Source: Sporomusaceae bacterium FL31 (GTDB lineage Bacteria > Bacillota > Negativicutes > DSM-1736 > Dendrosporobacteraceae). Taken from it: DNA of 64,000 nt. The first letter of the stretch is position 1, and each line of letters opens with the position of its first letter. This document shows, piece after piece, positions 18,224-30,323 of the stretch. Made by a program: the position numbers and the translations under genes. The stretch covers positions 186,001 to 250,000 of the forward strand of contig BIFV01000012.1 of NCBI GenBank assembly GCA_003990955.1, in the 5' to 3' direction. The notes beneath the pieces are model-generated. The model was given only the letters and a program-made list of their open reading frames with translations. It was not told the origin of the DNA and ran no database searches.

Positions 18224-18592
18224 CTAGAATTCAAGCCCTGCTTCACGAGCTGCTTCTGCCAATGCTGCGATTCTACCATGATAGATGTAACCGCCGCGGT
18301 CAAACACCACTTGCTTAATGCCTTGGTCTAACGCACGTTTAGCAACAGCTGCTCCTACTAATTTAGCGGCTTCAATGTTTCCGCCGTAGTTAAGCGCTTG
18401 ACTTACTTCTTTATCCATAGTGCTTGCAGAAACTAGCGTAGCACCTGTCTTGTCGTTGATAATTTGAGCATAAATATGGCTCAAGCTACGAAAAACATTC
18501 AGACGAGGTCTTTCTGCAGTACCAATAATGTTCTTACGAACTCTTAGATGCCGCTTTTGACGAGCTGCATTTTTGTTCTCTTTACGAAGCAA
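18224..18592 (-). CDS. rplR: 50S ribosomal protein L18
   Basis: 122 residues with [27 protein letters not shown] and the C-terminal [30 protein letters not shown] (fragments), binding 5S rRNA. I place the start at TTG 18592: AAAGGAG lies 8 nt upstream, and [14 protein letters not shown] aligns with family N-termini. The two in-frame GTGs at 18610 and 18601 fall within or against that binding site. Confidence 0.93.
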   Translation of the reverse strand: MLRKENKNAARQKRHLRVRKNIIGTAERPRLNVFRSLSHIYAQIINDKTGATLVSASTMDKEVSQALNYGGNIEAAKLVGAAVAKRALDQGIKQVVFDRGGYIYHGRIAALAEAAREAGLEF

Positions 18593-18619
18593 GGTGTTCA
18601 CTCCTTTCACTTAGAAATC

Positions 18620-19168
18620 TTACTTCTTACCTTTACCGCCGGCTTTACCTACTTTACGACGAACAACTTCGCCTTCGTAGCGAATTCCTTTACCTTTATA
18701 AGGCTCAGGCTCACGATATCCGCGGATTTTCGCTGCCATTGCACCAACGTGCTCTTTGTTGATACCTGATACAACAATTCTGTTTGGAGCAGGTACATCA
18801 AGAGTGATGCCTGTAGGCGGTTCTACTTCTAATGGATGGGACAAACCAAGAGACAAGGCTACTTTAGTACCAGCTTTTGCCGCTCTGTATCCAACACCAT
18901 GAATTTCTAATGTTCTGCTGAAACCTTGAGTAACACCTGTTACCATGTTAGCAATCAGGGTACGAGTAAGGCCATGCAATGCTTTGTGAGCTTTATCTTC
19001 AGAAGGCCGTTTAACATTCAGTGTATTTCCCTCGATTTCCACGATCATATCTTTGTGGATAGTACGAGTAAGTTCACCTTTAGGGCCTTTTACTAACACC
19101 ACGTTGCCATCAACTGTAACTGTTACGTTTTCAGGGATTGCAATTGGCGCTCTTCCTATTCTCGACAT
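18620..19168 (-). CDS. rplF: 50S ribosomal protein L6
   Basis: 182 residues, [20 protein letters not shown], two L6 repeats, and the C-terminal signature [20 protein letters not shown] near the factor-binding site. Standard position between rpsH and rplR. Confidence 0.97.
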   Translation of the reverse strand: MSRIGRAPIAIPENVTVTVDGNVVLVKGPKGELTRTIHKDMIVEIEGNTLNVKRPSEDKAHKALHGLTRTLIANMVTGVTQGFSRTLEIHGVGYRAAKAGTKVALSLGLSHPLEVEPPTGITLDVPAPNRIVVSGINKEHVGAMAAKIRGYREPEPYKGKGIRYEGEVVRRKVGKAGGKGKK

Positions 19169-19198
19169 CTGTACACCTCCTAGCTACAAAAAATCAAA

Positions 19199-19597
19199 TT
19201 ACCAAACGTAAGCGACTACTTCGCCACCAAGACCATTACGACGAGCTTGTTTATCACTCATAAGACCTTGGGAAGTGGAAACGATAGCAATTCCAAGACC
19301 ACCTAAAACGCGTGGAAGTTGATCTTTCTTTGCATATACGCGTAAGCCCGGCTTAGAAATACGCTTAATACCGGTGATTACTTTTTCGCGGTTAGGACCA
19401 TATTTCAAGCTAACACGCAGAATCCCCTGCTTGCTGTCTTGAGTCATCTCAAAGTCCTTAATGAAACCTTCTTCTTTTAAAATACCAGCAATTGCTTGCT
19501 TAATTTTCGAGCCTGGTATTTCTACTTTATCATGATATACCGAATTCGCATTGCGCAAACGTGTAAGCATATCGGCGATTGGATCGGTCATTACCAT
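19199..19597 (-). CDS. rpsH: 30S ribosomal protein S8
   Basis: 132 residues starting [18 protein letters not shown] and ending with [23 protein letters not shown], the S8 signature. S8 binds 16S helix 21, and in many bacteria it represses the spc operon. ATG 19597 follows GGAGGT by 8 nt. Confidence 0.97.
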   Translation of the reverse strand: MVMTDPIADMLTRLRNANSVYHDKVEIPGSKIKQAIAGILKEEGFIKDFEMTQDSKQGILRVSLKYGPNREKVITGIKRISKPGLRVYAKKDQLPRVLGGLGIAIVSTSQGLMSDKQARRNGLGGEVVAYVW

Positions 19598-19623
19598 AGG
19601 GACATACCTCCTTCCGTTAGTGT

Positions 19624-19809
19624 CTACCAGCTAGCTTTGGTTACCCCAGGGATGGCACCTTTGTAGCTTTGTTCTCTGAAACAAATACGGCACATTTCGA
19701 ATTTACGCAGATATCCGTGCGGGCGGCCGCAAATTTTACATCTATTGTACTTACGTACGCTGAACTTTGGTTCTTGTTTCCATTTTTCAATTAACGCCTT
19801 TTTGGCCAC
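19624..19809 (-). CDS. rpsZ: 30S ribosomal protein S14, zinc-binding type Z
   Basis: 61 residues: the short zinc form, with Cys at 24, 27, 40 and 43 (CKIC...CRIC). It organises the head of the 30S subunit. The longer, Cys-free S14 is not seen in this window. Standard place between rplE and rpsH. Confidence 0.96.
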   Translation of the reverse strand: MAKKALIEKWKQEPKFSVRKYNRCKICGRPHGYLRKFEMCRICFREQSYKGAIPGVTKASW

Positions 19810-19822
19810 AAATGTCCCTCCT

Positions 19823-20362
19823 TTACGCGCTGAATGGCATACCCATCAGTTTGAGAAGCTCTCTTGCTTCTTCATCTGATTTGGCAGTGGTAACAATGAT
19901 GATATCCATGCCGCGGATCTTATCAACTTTATCATATTCGATTTCAGGGAAAATCAATTGTTCTTTAACACCCATTGTGTAGTTACCGCGACCGTCGAAC
20001 GATTTAGGGTTAACACCGCGGAAGTCACGTACACGAGGCAATGCGACATTAAACAATTTATCTAAAAATTGAAACATGCGTTGTCCACGCAGGGTAACTT
20101 TTGCACCGATTGGCATTCCTTCACGAATTTTGAAAGCTGCCAAGGATTTCTTAGCACGAGTTACAACAGGTTTTTGACCAGCAATTTGCATCATATCGTT
20201 AACTGCTGCATCAAGAACTTTTGGATTGCCAACGGCTTCGCCGACACCCATGTTGAGTACTACTTTCTCAATTTTAGGAATTTCCATGATATTTTTATAT
20301 CCGAACTTCTCCATCATTACTGGAGCTACTTCACTAAGGTATTTCTCTTTCAGTCTGAGCAC
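19823..20362 (-). CDS. rplE: 50S ribosomal protein L5
   Basis: 179 residues with [20 protein letters not shown] and [20 protein letters not shown], the 5S rRNA-binding L5 blocks. The start is GTG 20362, 8 nt after AGGAGGT. It lies between rplX and rpsZ. Confidence 0.97.
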   Translation of the reverse strand: MLRLKEKYLSEVAPVMMEKFGYKNIMEIPKIEKVVLNMGVGEAVGNPKVLDAAVNDMMQIAGQKPVVTRAKKSLAAFKIREGMPIGAKVTLRGQRMFQFLDKLFNVALPRVRDFRGVNPKSFDGRGNYTMGVKEQLIFPEIEYDKVDKIRGMDIIIVTTAKSDEEARELLKLMGMPFSA

Positions 20363-20387
20363 TGAACGTTACCTCCTTTCTGCGTGA

Positions 20388-20723
20388 TTATTTATCCTTA
20401 TCAACAATTTCGCCGCACTTTTTGCAAGCACGAGCCATTGAACCATTCGCTAAAGCGTTTTTCTTAATTCTGGTAGGTTCAGCGCAAGCTGGGCATACCA
20501 GCATAACTTTAGCTGAATGCATTGGCGCTTCCTTAACCAGAATACCACCTTGTGGTGCGCTTTGACTTGGTTTAGTGTGGCGCTTAACAGTGTTAATGCC
20601 TTCAACTACAACCTTGCCTTTTTTCGGTAATGCTTCAATAATTTTACCTTTTTTGCCTTTATCTTTACCGGACAATACCAGGACAGTATCGCCTTTTTTA
20701 ACGTGCAGTTTAGTTTGTGACAT
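20388..20723 (-). CDS. rplX: 50S ribosomal protein L24
   Basis: 111 residues. An N-terminal KOW motif ([20 protein letters not shown]) is followed by the [13 protein letters not shown] block and a C-terminal zinc-ribbon-like pair, VCPAC and CKKC. ATG 20723 follows GGAGG by 8-9 nt; the in-frame GTG at 20732 is part of that GGAGGTG site and not the start. Confidence 0.96.
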   Translation of the reverse strand: MSQTKLHVKKGDTVLVLSGKDKGKKGKIIEALPKKGKVVVEGINTVKRHTKPSQSAPQGGILVKEAPMHSAKVMLVCPACAEPTRIKKNALANGSMARACKKCGEIVDKDK

Positions 20724-20740
20724 TCCGGACACCTCCTAAC

Positions 20741-21109
20741 TTAGATTACTTCCGGAGCCAGCGAGATAATTTTCATAAAATCTTTATCACGCAGTTCTCT
20801 CGCAACTGGTCCGAATATACGGGTACCTCTAGGGCTTTTATCGTCTTTGATGACAACTGCGGCATTTTCATCGAAACGGATATAAGAACCATCTGGACGA
20901 CGCAATCCTTTTTTGGATCTTACCACTACAGCTTTAATTACGTCACCTTTTTTAACTACACCACCAGGAGACGCAGCTTTTACTGAAGCGACGATGACAT
21001 CGCCGATGTTGGCATATCTACGATAAGAACCGCCCAATACACGGATACACATAATTTCTTTGGCACCGGTATTGTCTGCAACACTCAGGGTTGATTGCTG
21101 TTGAATCAT
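20741..21109 (-). CDS. rplN: 50S ribosomal protein L14
   Basis: 122 residues, [20 protein letters not shown], ending [19 protein letters not shown] (family block). It forms an intersubunit bridge, and RsfS binds it during silencing. Usual position between rpsQ and rplX. Confidence 0.97.
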   Translation of the reverse strand: MIQQQSTLSVADNTGAKEIMCIRVLGGSYRRYANIGDVIVASVKAASPGGVVKKGDVIKAVVVRSKKGLRRPDGSYIRFDENAAVVIKDDKSPRGTRIFGPVARELRDKDFMKIISLAPEVI

Positions 21110-21172
21110 TGTTATCCCTCCTTCTCGAAATGTCTAGTACAATTCAACGAGCATTTGACTCTTCGAGATCAA

Positions 21173-21430
21173 TTACTTCGCTCTTTCAAGCACTTCTACT
21201 ACTCTCCAGCGTTTATCCTTGGAAAGTGGTCGAGTTTCCATGATTTCTACAGTATCGCCAATATGGCTGTCATTGTTTTCATCATGAGCTTTGAACTTAA
21301 CAGTTTTCTTCATGGATTTTTTGTACAACGGATGCTGTACTAAACGCTCTATTGCTACCACAACTGTTTTATCCATCTTGTCGCTAACCACTTTGCCAAT
21401 CCTGGTTTTACGCTCATTTCTTTCAGTCAT
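21173..21430 (-). CDS. rpsQ: 30S ribosomal protein S17
   Basis: 85 residues, [20 protein letters not shown], then the OB-fold core and [22 protein letters not shown] 21430 follows GGAGG by 9 nt. A longer ORF to 21463 adds 11 residues with no family match. Confidence 0.96.
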   Translation of the reverse strand: MTERNERKTRIGKVVSDKMDKTVVVAIERLVQHPLYKKSMKKTVKFKAHDENNDSHIGDTVEIMETRPLSKDKRWRVVEVLERAK

Positions 21431-21489
21431 GTTATATAGCCTCCTTCCGTTCTTAGCATACATAGTTTACTTTCCAGTAAGAACGTCCG

Positions 21490-21693
21490 TTACGCTTGCT
21501 GGGCTTTAAGCTCCTGCTCGCGTTGGATTGTCTTAACGCGGGCAATAGTTTTCTTTACCTCTTTAATCCGCATTGGATTTTCGAGTTGCCCGGTAGCCAG
21601 TTGAAATCTGAGGTTAAATAACTCATCTTTGAGGGAAGCAAGTTTTTGGTTGAGTTCACTTGCATTCATATCACGAATCTCATTAACCTTCAT
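21490..21693 (-). CDS. rpmC: 50S ribosomal protein L29
   Basis: 67 residues of two helices with the [20 protein letters not shown] motif; it lies at the exit tunnel near the trigger factor site. It overlaps the end of rplP by 11 nt, which suggests coupled translation. Confidence 0.96.
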   Translation of the reverse strand: MKVNEIRDMNASELNQKLASLKDELFNLRFQLATGQLENPMRIKEVKKTIARVKTIQREQELKAQQA

Positions 21694-22135
21694 TTACTTC
21701 ACCGCCCTCTTCTTGTTGAACTTCAGCCTCTGCACGTTTAACGAACTTTGTTTTAATAGGAAGTTTATGAGCGGCAAGACGCATTGCTTCTTTCGCTAAT
21801 TCTTCACTAACGCCGTCCATTTCAAACATAATCCGACCAGGCTTTACTACTGCTACCCAGTACTCAGGTGAACCTTTACCACTACCCATGCGTGTTTCAG
21901 CAGGTTTTGCAGTGATTGGTTTGTCTGGGAATATTTTAATCCAAACTTTACCGCCACGTTTAATGTAACGGGTCATTGCAATACGGGCTGCTTCGATTTG
22001 ACGGTTCGTAATCCAAGCTGGTTCTAATGCTTGTAAACCAAACTCGCCATGGCTAACAGTGTTGCCTTTGTTAGCTTTACCTTTCATGCGGCCACGAAAC
22101 TGTTTGCGATGTTTTACTCTCTTAGGTACTAACAT
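21683..22135 (-). CDS. rplP: 50S ribosomal protein L16
   Basis: 150 residues starting [43 protein letters not shown] and [18 protein letters not shown] are diagnostic (fragments given). The C-terminal acidic tail ([13 protein letters not shown]) is a few residues longer than usual. Start ATG overlaps the rpsC stop (TAATG). Confidence 0.97.
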   Translation of the reverse strand: MLVPKRVKHRKQFRGRMKGKANKGNTVSHGEFGLQALEPAWITNRQIEAARIAMTRYIKRGGKVWIKIFPDKPITAKPAETRMGSGKGSPEYWVAVVKPGRIMFEMDGVSEELAKEAMRLAAHKLPIKTKFVKRAEAEVQQEEGGEVNEG

Positions 22136-22803
22136 TATGCTTCGCTCCCTTCAACAACGGCAGCGGGCTTTTTGGCCTCCGGCAGAACTTCGCCTTTATA
22201 GATCCACACTTTAACGCCTATACGGCCGTATGTTGTGTGAGCCTCAGCAGTTCCGTAGTCGATATCAGCTCTAAGAGTATGAAGTGGAATACTTCCCTCA
22301 CGATAGCCCTCGCTACGAGCAATCTCAGCGCCGCCGAGACGACCGCCAACCATTACTTTAATTCCTTTAGCTCCCATACGCATTGTACGGCTAACCGATT
22401 GTTTCATAGCACGACGGAAAGCGATACGGCGTTCTAATTGTGAAGCAATGTTTTCTGCAACCAATGTAGCATCAAGATCTGCTTGCTTAACTTCAGCAAT
22501 GTTTACATCAACATTCTTCTCGGTCATTTTTCTAAGACCGGCTTTGATTTGTTCGATTCCTGAACCACCACGTCCAATAACCATTCCAGGTTTAGCTGTA
22601 TGAATAGTAATTTTCAGACGATTAGCGGCACGTTCGGTTTCGATTTTGGATATACCGGCAGTGTAAAGTTTTGCTTTCAAAAATTTACGGATTTTTATAT
22701 CTTCATGCAAATTCTTTGCATAATCTTTATCAGCATACCACTTTGCATCCCAAGTTTTGATTACACCAAGACGCAAGCCATGTGGATTAACTTTTTGACC
22801 CAA
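22135..22803 (-). CDS. rpsC: 30S ribosomal protein S3
   Basis: 222 residues: [19 protein letters not shown], a KH-type domain with [13 protein letters not shown], and the C-terminal [20 protein letters not shown] region. It lies at the mRNA entry channel and has helicase-like activity with S4 and S5. Standard S10 operon position. Confidence 0.97.
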   Translation of the reverse strand: MGQKVNPHGLRLGVIKTWDAKWYADKDYAKNLHEDIKIRKFLKAKLYTAGISKIETERAANRLKITIHTAKPGMVIGRGGSGIEQIKAGLRKMTEKNVDVNIAEVKQADLDATLVAENIASQLERRIAFRRAMKQSVSRTMRMGAKGIKVMVGGRLGGAEIARSEGYREGSIPLHTLRADIDYGTAEAHTTYGRIGVKVWIYKGEVLPEAKKPAAVVEGSEA

Positions 22804-22823
22804 TTCGTTTCCCTCCTTCGCTA

Positions 22824-23156
22824 TTATCTTTCTTTAACTACAACTGTTACATGACTGCTGCGTTTTAAAATCTTAAACGCCTGACCACGGGAACGTGGGT
22901 GAATACGTTTAAGCGTAGGACCTTGATCAACATACGCTGCAGCCACGTAAAGTTTATCAACATTCATATCGTTATTGTGCTCAGCATTCGCTACTGCTGA
23001 CTTAAGCACTTTTTCGATAACTTCAGCTCCGACTTTCGGAGTGTATTTTAGAATCGCAAGCGCTTCGCCGATATTTTTACCGCGAATCAAGTCCATAACA
23101 ATACGAACTTTACGAGGCGCAATGCGAACATATTTAGCAACTGCCTTAGCTTCCAC
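22824..23156 (-). CDS. rplV: 50S ribosomal protein L22
   Basis: 110 residues, [20 protein letters not shown], ending in the tunnel-lining loop region with [19 protein letters not shown] start at 23156 with a G-rich binding site (AAAGGGGG) upstream. It contacts the macrolide-binding part of the exit tunnel. Confidence 0.96.
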   Translation of the reverse strand: MEAKAVAKYVRIAPRKVRIVMDLIRGKNIGEALAILKYTPKVGAEVIEKVLKSAVANAEHNNDMNVDKLYVAAAYVDQGPTLKRIHPRSRGQAFKILKRSSHVTVVVKER

Positions 23157-23178
23157 AGCTTAGCCCCCTTTCGGCAAA

Positions 23179-23460
23179 CTATCTCAATGATGTACGTCTT
23201 TCTTCGCCAGCATGACCTTTAAAAGTACGAGTCGGCGCAAATTCGCCAAGTTTATGGCCTACCATATCTTCGGTTACATACACAGGCACATGTTTACGTC
23301 CATCGTGCACCGCAATGGTGTGTCCAACAAAACTAGGTAGAATGGTGGAACTACGCGACCAGGTCTTGATAACCTTTTTTTCATTTTTAGCATTCATGGC
23401 GTCGATCTTTTTCATTACGCTCTCATGCACATAAGGTCCTTTTTTAATCGATCTGGACAC
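23179..23460 (-). CDS. rpsS: 30S ribosomal protein S19
   Basis: 93 residues, [19 protein letters not shown], with the [23 protein letters not shown] block (fragment). It binds the head of 16S rRNA with S13. GTG 23460 is 8 nt after GGAGG. Confidence 0.96.
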   Translation of the reverse strand: MSRSIKKGPYVHESVMKKIDAMNAKNEKKVIKTWSRSSTILPSFVGHTIAVHDGRKHVPVYVTEDMVGHKLGEFAPTRTFKGHAGEERRTSLR

Positions 23461-23542
23461 TTGTTAATCCTCCCTTCGCTATCGGTGTCATCTGCTAAGC
23501 CGCAATCACACAGCGGCTTAGCCTATTTTAAGTGAAGCATTC

Positions 23543-24370
23543 TTATTTTGTACGGCGTTTAACAATGAGTTTATCTGAAGCTTTGGAACGACGAGTTTTA
23601 GCACCCATTGCATGTTTACCCCAAGGAGTAACAGGATGTTTGCGTCCAACTGGTGAACGTCCTTCACCACCACCATGTGGATGGTCAATCGGATTCATAG
23701 CCACACCACGGTTTGCTGGGCGAATACCCAACCAACGGGAACGACCGGCTTTACCGATAGTGATATTCTCATGTTCAAGGTTGCCGACTTGGCCAATAGT
23801 GGCTTTACAGTTCACATGAACTTTTCTTAGCTCACCGGAAGGTAAACGAAGAAGTGCATGGTCGCCTTCTTTAGCCATTAATTGAGCACCAGCTCCGGCT
23901 GAACGAACCATTTGGCCGCCTTTGCCGATTTTGAGCTCAATATTGTGAAGCGTAGTACCAACTGGTATATTCTTAAGCGCTAAAGCATTACCAACTTTGA
24001 TATCTGCTTCAGGACCGCTCATAATCGTATCGCCAACTTTTAAGCCGTTTGGCGCTAAGATGTAGCGTTTTTCGCCATCTGCATAGTTTAACAGTGCAAT
24101 ACGAGATGAACGGTTAGGATCATACTCAATTGTAGCAACTTTTGCAGGAATGCCGTCTTTATTACGCTTGAAATCAATGACTCTATACAGACGTTTATGA
24201 CCGCCGCCTTGATGTCTAACTGTCAACCGGCCTTGGTTATTACGTCCAGCATGTTTTTGCAGGCGTTCAACAAGTGAACGTTCAGGTTTATCAGTAGTAA
24301 CTTCATTGAAGCTGGCTACTGTCATAAATCTTCTGCCTGCAGAATAAGGTTTAAAACTTTTTACTGCCAT
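23543..24370 (-). CDS. rplB: 50S ribosomal protein L2
   Basis: 275 residues, [20 protein letters not shown], with the conserved [20 protein letters not shown] stretch next to the peptidyl transferase centre. ATG 24370 follows AAAGGAGG by 8 nt; the in-frame start at 24391 is upstream of that site. Confidence 0.98.
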   Translation of the reverse strand: MAVKSFKPYSAGRRFMTVASFNEVTTDKPERSLVERLQKHAGRNNQGRLTVRHQGGGHKRLYRVIDFKRNKDGIPAKVATIEYDPNRSSRIALLNYADGEKRYILAPNGLKVGDTIMSGPEADIKVGNALALKNIPVGTTLHNIELKIGKGGQMVRSAGAGAQLMAKEGDHALLRLPSGELRKVHVNCKATIGQVGNLEHENITIGKAGRSRWLGIRPANRGVAMNPIDHPHGGGEGRSPVGRKHPVTPWGKHAMGAKTRRSKASDKLIVKRRTK

Positions 24371-24402
24371 TGGTGCCCCTCCTTTTCGCAATAATCTAGT
24401 GA

Positions 24403-24690
24403 TTATACACCTTCAAAGAATTCGATCCGCTCACCAGGAGCGAGTTTAACGATTGCTTTTTTATAATCCGAACGTTTACCTTGTGTACGTCCCATCCGCT
24501 TAGTTTTGCCGAGAACGCGGATTGTGTGTACATCAAGAACTTTTACTTTGAAAATTTCTTCAACAGCTTTGCGAATTTCAATTTTGTTGGCTGAAGGAGC
24601 AACAACAAAAGTGTATTTGTTATCTTGCATTAAGCTGGTTGTTTTTTCAGTAACCATTGGGCGAAGCAATACATCGCGTGCATTTGTCAT
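24403..24690 (-). CDS. rplW: 50S ribosomal protein L23
   Basis: 95 residues with [21 protein letters not shown] and the C-terminal [20 protein letters not shown]. It forms the exit-tunnel docking site for trigger factor and SRP. Its ATG overlaps the rplD stop by 1 nt. Confidence 0.96.
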   Translation of the reverse strand: MTNARDVLLRPMVTEKTTSLMQDNKYTFVVAPSANKIEIRKAVEEIFKVKVLDVHTIRVLGKTKRMGRTQGKRSDYKKAIVKLAPGERIEFFEGV

Positions 24691-25316
24691 TACGCAAGCA
24701 CCTCCTCAATGCGGGTGACTGCATCTTTAGTAATAAATACTTTGCTATGATACAGAATGTCATAAACATTAAGACCAAGTGAACCAATTGCCTTAACTCC
24801 AGGAATGTTGCGGGAAGATTTTTCCACAGCATCAATGATATCAGCAGTGATGATAAGAGCTTTATCATTAGCTGCTTTAAAGTCATTCAGCATTTTTATA
24901 ACATTCTTAGTTTTAGGCTCGTCGAAGTTGATGTTATCAACAACCACTAATTCGCCTTCTTGTACTTTCGCAGACAAAGCTGATTTAATCGCTAAGCGGC
25001 GTTGTTTACGAGGCATTCTAAACGCATAGGAGCGCGGTTGTGGACCAAATACAGTACCACCACCTACCCAAATTGGTGAACGAGTGCTACCAGCGCGGGC
25101 CCGGCCAGTACCTTTTTGTTTCCAAGGTTTACGACCGCCACCGCGTACTAAACCTCTGGTTTTAGTGGCGTGAGTTCCAAGACGTTGACTCGCAAGCTGC
25201 ATAACTACTGCTTGATGAATGACAGCCTCATTTACTTCTACACCAAATACGTTTTCATTTAATTCAATATCACCAGTCTGATTACCGGTTATATCATATA
25301 CTGCTACTTTCGGCAT
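24690..25316 (-). CDS. rplD: 50S ribosomal protein L4
   Basis: 208 residues, [20 protein letters not shown], with the tunnel loop [20 protein letters not shown]. In many bacteria L4 represses the S10 operon. ATG 25316 has GGAGG upstream; an in-frame start at 25325 lies against it. Confidence 0.97.
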   Translation of the reverse strand: MPKVAVYDITGNQTGDIELNENVFGVEVNEAVIHQAVVMQLASQRLGTHATKTRGLVRGGGRKPWKQKGTGRARAGSTRSPIWVGGGTVFGPQPRSYAFRMPRKQRRLAIKSALSAKVQEGELVVVDNINFDEPKTKNVIKMLNDFKAANDKALIITADIIDAVEKSSRNIPGVKAIGSLGLNVYDILYHSKVFITKDAVTRIEEVLA

Positions 25317-25354
25317 ATAGCACATCCTCCTTTCGATGTTCGGGACCCCCGAAC

Positions 25355-25996
25355 TTATTTCTTAGGCTTTACAGTATTTTTTATCACAACAAGGCTGCCT
25401 TTAGGTCCAGGAATTGCACCTTTGATTAAAATCAAATTGCGCTCTGAATCAACTCTAACGACGCTCAGACGTTGTATAGTCACTTTTTGCCCGCCCATTT
25501 GACCAGGCAATTTTTTACCTTTAAATACTTTACCGCCGCCACCGCTCATCCGTGGACCCATTGAACCTGGTTCCCGGTGAGATTTCGAGCCGTGAGCCAT
25601 TGGTCCACGTCTGAAGTTATGGCGTTTAATACCGCCGGCAAACCCTTTACCTTTTGCGGTACCAGTCACATCAACCAATTCACCGGCACTGAATATATCT
25701 ACGCCTATTACATCGCCTTGATTATATTCAGCAGCGCTGGGCAGGCGCATTTCGCGGATGAACTTCACCGGTGCAGCACCGGCCTTAGCAAAATGACCTT
25801 TCATCGGTTTGGTAACCTTTTTATCTTTAACAGTGCCGAAGCCCAATTGCACCGCATTATATCCATCGTTTTCAACAGTTTTGCTTTGAATTACAACGGT
25901 TTTGCCAGACTCAACGACTGTAACCGGAACTACCTTACCTTCTTCAGTAAAGATTTGGGTCATACCAAGTTTTTTACCTAAGATTCCTTTAGCCAT
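25355..25996 (-). CDS. rplC: 50S ribosomal protein L3
   Basis: 213 residues, [20 protein letters not shown], with the GSIGP-like [20 protein letters not shown] block that carries the methylated Gln in other species. It is near the peptidyl transferase centre. ATG 25996 follows GGAGGTGG by 7 nt. Confidence 0.97.
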   Translation of the reverse strand: MAKGILGKKLGMTQIFTEEGKVVPVTVVESGKTVVIQSKTVENDGYNAVQLGFGTVKDKKVTKPMKGHFAKAGAAPVKFIREMRLPSAAEYNQGDVIGVDIFSAGELVDVTGTAKGKGFAGGIKRHNFRRGPMAHGSKSHREPGSMGPRMSGGGGKVFKGKKLPGQMGGQKVTIQRLSVVRVDSERNLILIKGAIPGPKGSLVVIKNTVKPKK

Positions 25997-26011
25997 TATT
26001 GCCACCTCCTC

Positions 26012-26323
26012 CTACAGCTTAATCTCGATATCCACACCAGCCGGCAGATCGAGACGCATTAATGCATCAACGGTCTTTGAAGTCGGCTCAAGGATGTCAA
26101 TTAGACGTTTATGGGTACGCATTTCAAACTGCTCCCGAGAGTCTTTATTGACATGTGGAGAACGAAGAATTGTAAAAATATTTTTCTCGGTAGGAAGTGG
26201 AATAGGCCCCGATACTAAAGCGCCAGTTCTTTTTGCTGTTTCAACAATTTTCACTGCACTTTGGTCAAGCGCCTTATGATCATATGCTTTAAGACGGATT
26301 CTGATTTTTTGTTGTTTAGCCAT
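26012..26323 (-). CDS. rpsJ: 30S ribosomal protein S10 (NusE)
   Basis: 103 residues, [20 protein letters not shown], with [22 protein letters not shown] (fragment). As NusE it also joins NusB in antitermination and contacts NusG. It is the first gene of the S10 string. About 150 nt separate it from tuf, including two hairpins. Confidence 0.97.
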   Translation of the reverse strand: MAKQQKIRIRLKAYDHKALDQSAVKIVETAKRTGALVSGPIPLPTEKNIFTILRSPHVNKDSREQFEMRTHKRLIDILEPTSKTVDALMRLDLPAGVDIEIKL

Positions 26324-26381
26324 TTTATTTCCTCCTTATCGCCCGGTTTCTTTTGAACGGACATTCTCCGCGGAAATTCAC

Positions 26382-26397
26382 CCCGCTACCACGCGGG
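26382..26397 (-). other. Small hairpin in the rpsJ leader
   Basis: CCCGC/GCGGG 5-bp stem with a 6-nt loop lying 59 nt upstream of rpsJ, next to a palindromic TTCCGCGGAGAA. It may be part of an S10 leader; there is no direct proof. Confidence 0.4.
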
Positions 26398-26444
26398 CAA
26401 CCTTCCACGTCATCGCATTGGGTAACATCCATATATCTTTTATA

Positions 26445-26469
26445 TAGGGGCGACCTGTGGCCGCCCCTA
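26445..26469. repeat. GC-rich hairpin between tuf and rpsJ
   Basis: Perfect 8-bp arms TAGGGGCG (26445-26452) and CGCCCCTA (26462-26469) with a further CC/GG pair inside. There is no T-run on the minus strand (ATATAAAAG follows), so it is a poor terminator. It may be a processing site or a dispersed hairpin. Confidence 0.6.
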
Positions 26470-26477
26470 CAGAAAAA

Positions 26478-27665
26478 TTAAGCTTCGATGGAAGCAACAA
26501 CGCCAGCGCCTACAGTACGGCCGCCTTCACGAATCGCGAAACGCAGACCAGCTTCAATCGCAATCGGAGTGATAAGCTCGATTGACATTTGAATGTTGTC
26601 GCCAGGCATAACCATTTCCACACCTTCAGGAAGGTTTACTACACCAGTAACGTCAGTTGTACGGAAGTAGAATTGTGGACGATAGTTAGTGAAGAATGGA
26701 GTATGACGTCCACCCTCTTCTTTTGACAGTACATAAACTTCTGCTTTGAATTTAGTGTGTGGCTTAATGGAACCTGGCTTGGCCAATACTTGACCGCGCT
26801 CGATTTCTTTACGCTCAACACCACGAAGCAGAGCACCGATATTGTCACCAGCAACTGCAGAATCAAGCAGTTTGCGGAACATTTCTACACCAGTGATAAC
26901 AGTGGATTTAGGTTTTTCAGTCATACCAACGATTTCGATGGTATCGCCAACTTTAATTGCTCCACGCTCTACACGGCCAGTAGCAACAGTACCACGACCA
27001 GTGATTGTGAAAACGTCCTCGACAGGCATCAAGAAAGTTTTGTCAGTGTCGCGAACAGGAGTTGGGATGTACTCATCAACAGCATCCATCAATTCAATGA
27101 TTTTTGCTTCATAAGCTTCATCGCCTTCAAGAGCTTTCAGAGCAGAACCAGCGATTACAGGAATGTCATCGCCTGGGAAATCATAGCTGGAAAGAAGTTC
27201 ACGAACTTCCATCTCTACAAGCTCCATAAGTTCAGCATCATCAACCATGTCAGCTTTATTCAGGAACACAACCATTGCTGGTACGCCTACTTGGCGGGAC
27301 AGAAGAATGTGCTCGCGAGTTTGTGGCATAGGACCATCAGCTGCGCTACAAACAAGAATAGCGCCATCCATTTGCGCAGCACCAGTGATCATGTTTTTAA
27401 CATAGTCAGCATGGCCTGGGCAGTCAACGTGAGCATAGTGACGGTTTGCAGTCTCATACTCAACGTGGGCAGTATTGATAGTGATACCGCGTTCTCTTTC
27501 TTCTGGAGCTTTATCGATCATGTCGTAAGCTAAGAATTCAGCTCCACCTGATTTTGCTAATACTTTGGTAATAGCTGCTGTTAAAGTAGTTTTACCATGG
27601 TCAACGTGACCGATTGTACCAATGTTTACGTGTGGTTTGTTTCTTTCAAACTTTTTCTTTGCCAT
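26478..27665 (-). CDS. tuf: Elongation factor Tu
   Basis: 395 residues. G motifs: [14 protein letters not shown] (P-loop), [11 protein letters not shown], and NKADMVDD. The three domains are of normal length. It delivers aminoacyl-tRNA to the ribosome. Only one tuf copy is in the window. It lies 29 nt after fusA and is probably in the same transcript as rpsL-rpsG-fusA. Confidence 0.98.
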   Translation of the reverse strand: MAKKKFERNKPHVNIGTIGHVDHGKTTLTAAITKVLAKSGGAEFLAYDMIDKAPEERERGITINTAHVEYETANRHYAHVDCPGHADYVKNMITGAAQMDGAILVCSAADGPMPQTREHILLSRQVGVPAMVVFLNKADMVDDAELMELVEMEVRELLSSYDFPGDDIPVIAGSALKALEGDEAYEAKIIELMDAVDEYIPTPVRDTDKTFLMPVEDVFTITGRGTVATGRVERGAIKVGDTIEIVGMTEKPKSTVITGVEMFRKLLDSAVAGDNIGALLRGVERKEIERGQVLAKPGSIKPHTKFKAEVYVLSKEEGGRHTPFFTNYRPQFYFRTTDVTGVVNLPEGVEMVMPGDNIQMSIELITPIAIEAGLRFAIREGGRTVGAGVVASIEA

Positions 27666-27694
27666 TGTTTTTATCCTCCTTTAATTTTCCTGCT

Positions 27695-29773
27695 TTACGC
27701 GCCTTTTACTTTTGCGATAATAGCTTCAGAAATATTTTTAGGAACTTCATCATAGTGAGAAATTTCCATGGAATAATTGCCGCGGCCTTGAGTTTTGGAA
27801 CGAAGGTCTGTTGCATATCCGAACATTTCAGCAAGTGGTACAAATGAGTTGATCACTTGTGCGCCAGCGCGTGCTTCCATGCCTTCTATGCGGCCACGTC
27901 TTGAATTCAAGTCGCCGATAACATCACCCATGTACTCTTCCGGAACAGTTACTTCAACTTTCATATATGGTTCAAGGAGTGTCGGGTTGGCTTTAGCACA
28001 ACCGGACTTGAAGCCCATTGAACCAGCAATTTTGAACGCCATTTCCGAAGAGTCGACATCATGGTAGGAACCATCCACTACAGTTACTTTAATATCTACC
28101 ATCGGATAGCCAGCAATAACGCCATTTTCCATAGCTTCTTTAATACCAGCTTCGATTGGACTGATATATTCTCTAGGGATTGCACCACCAACGACTTTGT
28201 TAACAAACTCAAAGCCTTTGCCAACCTCTTGAGGTTCAATTTCCAACCAGCAGTGACCGTATTGACCACGACCACCGGACTGACGTACAAACTTACCTTC
28301 AGATTTAACTGCTTTACGGATTGTTTCACGATAGGCAACTTGAGGCTTACCAACGTTGCAATCCACTTTGAATTCTCTTAGCATACGGTCTACGATAATC
28401 TCAAGATGAAGCTCACCCATACCAGCGATAATAGTTTGACCAGTTTCTTGATCAGTCCAAATGCGGAAGGTAGGATCTTCTTCAGCCAGACGAGCCAATG
28501 CTACACCCATCTTTTCTTGGTCAGCTTTGGTTTTCGGTTCAACGGCTACATTGATAACCGGTTCAGGGAAAACCATGGATTCTAAGATGATTGGGTTTTT
28601 ATCGTCACATAGAGTATCGCCAGTCACAGTATCTTTCAAGCCAACAGCTGCTGCAATATCACCACTGAAAACCTCTTCGATTTCTTCACGACGATTGGCA
28701 TGCATTTGCAGAATTCGGCCGATACGTTCTTTCTTACCCTTTGTGGAGTTGAACACATAGGATCCTGAAGTTAATTTACCAGAGTACACCCGGAAGAACG
28801 CCAGCTTACCCACATAGGGGTCAGCCATAATTTTGAAGGCCAGCGCCGAGAACGGCAGGCTGTCATCAGATTCGCGTTTATCTTCTGCACCAGTATCTGG
28901 GTTAACCCCTTTGATTGCTGGTACATCAAGCGGCGAAGGCATATACTCAACAACTGCATCCAACATCGGTTGAACACCTTTGTTTTTGTACGAGGATCCG
29001 CAAAGTACTGGAGTCATTTTACAAGCAATCGTTGCTTTGCGAACGCCAGCTTTGATTTCCTCAACAGTAAGCTCTTCACCCTCAAGATATTTCATCATCA
29101 AGTCATCATCGCTTTCAGCAACTGCATCAAGCAGATTTTGATGATAAAGTTCAGCTTGTTCTTGTAACTCTTCAGGAATTTCAGTTGCTTCGCTAGTTTT
29201 ACCAAGATCATCTGTGTAGATCAAGGCTTTCATTTCCACAAGATCGACGATGCCTTTGAAAACATCTTCAGATCCAATTGGAAGTTGAATTGGCACTGCG
29301 TTAGCACCTAAACGGGTTTTCATCATATCGACAACGCGATAGAAATCAGCACCCAGAATATCCATTTTGTTGACATATGCCATACGTGGTACGCCATATT
29401 TATCAGCTTGGCGCCATACAGTCTCAGATTGAGGCTCTACGCCACCTTTCGCACAAAATACAGCAACCGAACCATCAAGCACTCTGAGTGACCGTTCTAC
29501 CTCAACAGTAAAGTCCACGTGTCCTGGTGTGTCAATGATGTTTATGCGATGTCCCGCCCATTCACAAGTAGTAGCAGCAGAAGTGATAGTTATACCTCTC
29601 TCTTGTTCCTGCACCATCCAGTCCATAGTTGCGGCACCATCATGTACTTCACCAATTTTGTGTACTCTACCGGTATAAAACAGTATACGTTCAGTTGTAG
29701 TGGTCTTGCCGGCGTCAATATGTGCCATGATGCCAATGTTCCGCGTCTTTAAGAGAGGAAACTTTCTAGCCAC
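27695..29773 (-). CDS. fusA: Elongation factor G
   Basis: 692 residues with [39 protein letters not shown] and [10 protein letters not shown], followed by domains II-V. It drives translocation and, with RRF, recycling. I use GTG 29773 (translation starts [14 protein letters not shown] as in the family), 8 nt after AAGGAG; an in-frame ATG at 29782 lies against that binding site. Confidence 0.98.
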   Translation of the reverse strand: MARKFPLLKTRNIGIMAHIDAGKTTTTERILFYTGRVHKIGEVHDGAATMDWMVQEQERGITITSAATTCEWAGHRINIIDTPGHVDFTVEVERSLRVLDGSVAVFCAKGGVEPQSETVWRQADKYGVPRMAYVNKMDILGADFYRVVDMMKTRLGANAVPIQLPIGSEDVFKGIVDLVEMKALIYTDDLGKTSEATEIPEELQEQAELYHQNLLDAVAESDDDLMMKYLEGEELTVEEIKAGVRKATIACKMTPVLCGSSYKNKGVQPMLDAVVEYMPSPLDVPAIKGVNPDTGAEDKRESDDSLPFSALAFKIMADPYVGKLAFFRVYSGKLTSGSYVFNSTKGKKERIGRILQMHANRREEIEEVFSGDIAAAVGLKDTVTGDTLCDDKNPIILESMVFPEPVINVAVEPKTKADQEKMGVALARLAEEDPTFRIWTDQETGQTIIAGMGELHLEIIVDRMLREFKVDCNVGKPQVAYRETIRKAVKSEGKFVRQSGGRGQYGHCWLEIEPQEVGKGFEFVNKVVGGAIPREYISPIEAGIKEAMENGVIAGYPMVDIKVTVVDGSYHDVDSSEMAFKIAGSMGFKSGCAKANPTLLEPYMKVEVTVPEEYMGDVIGDLNSRRGRIEGMEARAGAQVINSFVPLAEMFGYATDLRSKTQGRGNYSMEISHYDEVPKNISEAIIAKVKGA

Positions 29774-29816
29774 TATCATCACTCCTTACGGTTTACGTTT
29801 AAACACCAGTTATTTT

Positions 29817-30299
<483 letters not shown>

Positions 30300-30323
30300 T
30301 CATCCAAATATTAGCTTGAAACC

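Noticed and set aside
26757..27533. 258-codon plus-strand ORF opposite tuf
   Set aside because: A shadow of the strongly codon-biased EF-Tu gene; no binding site and no recognisable domain.
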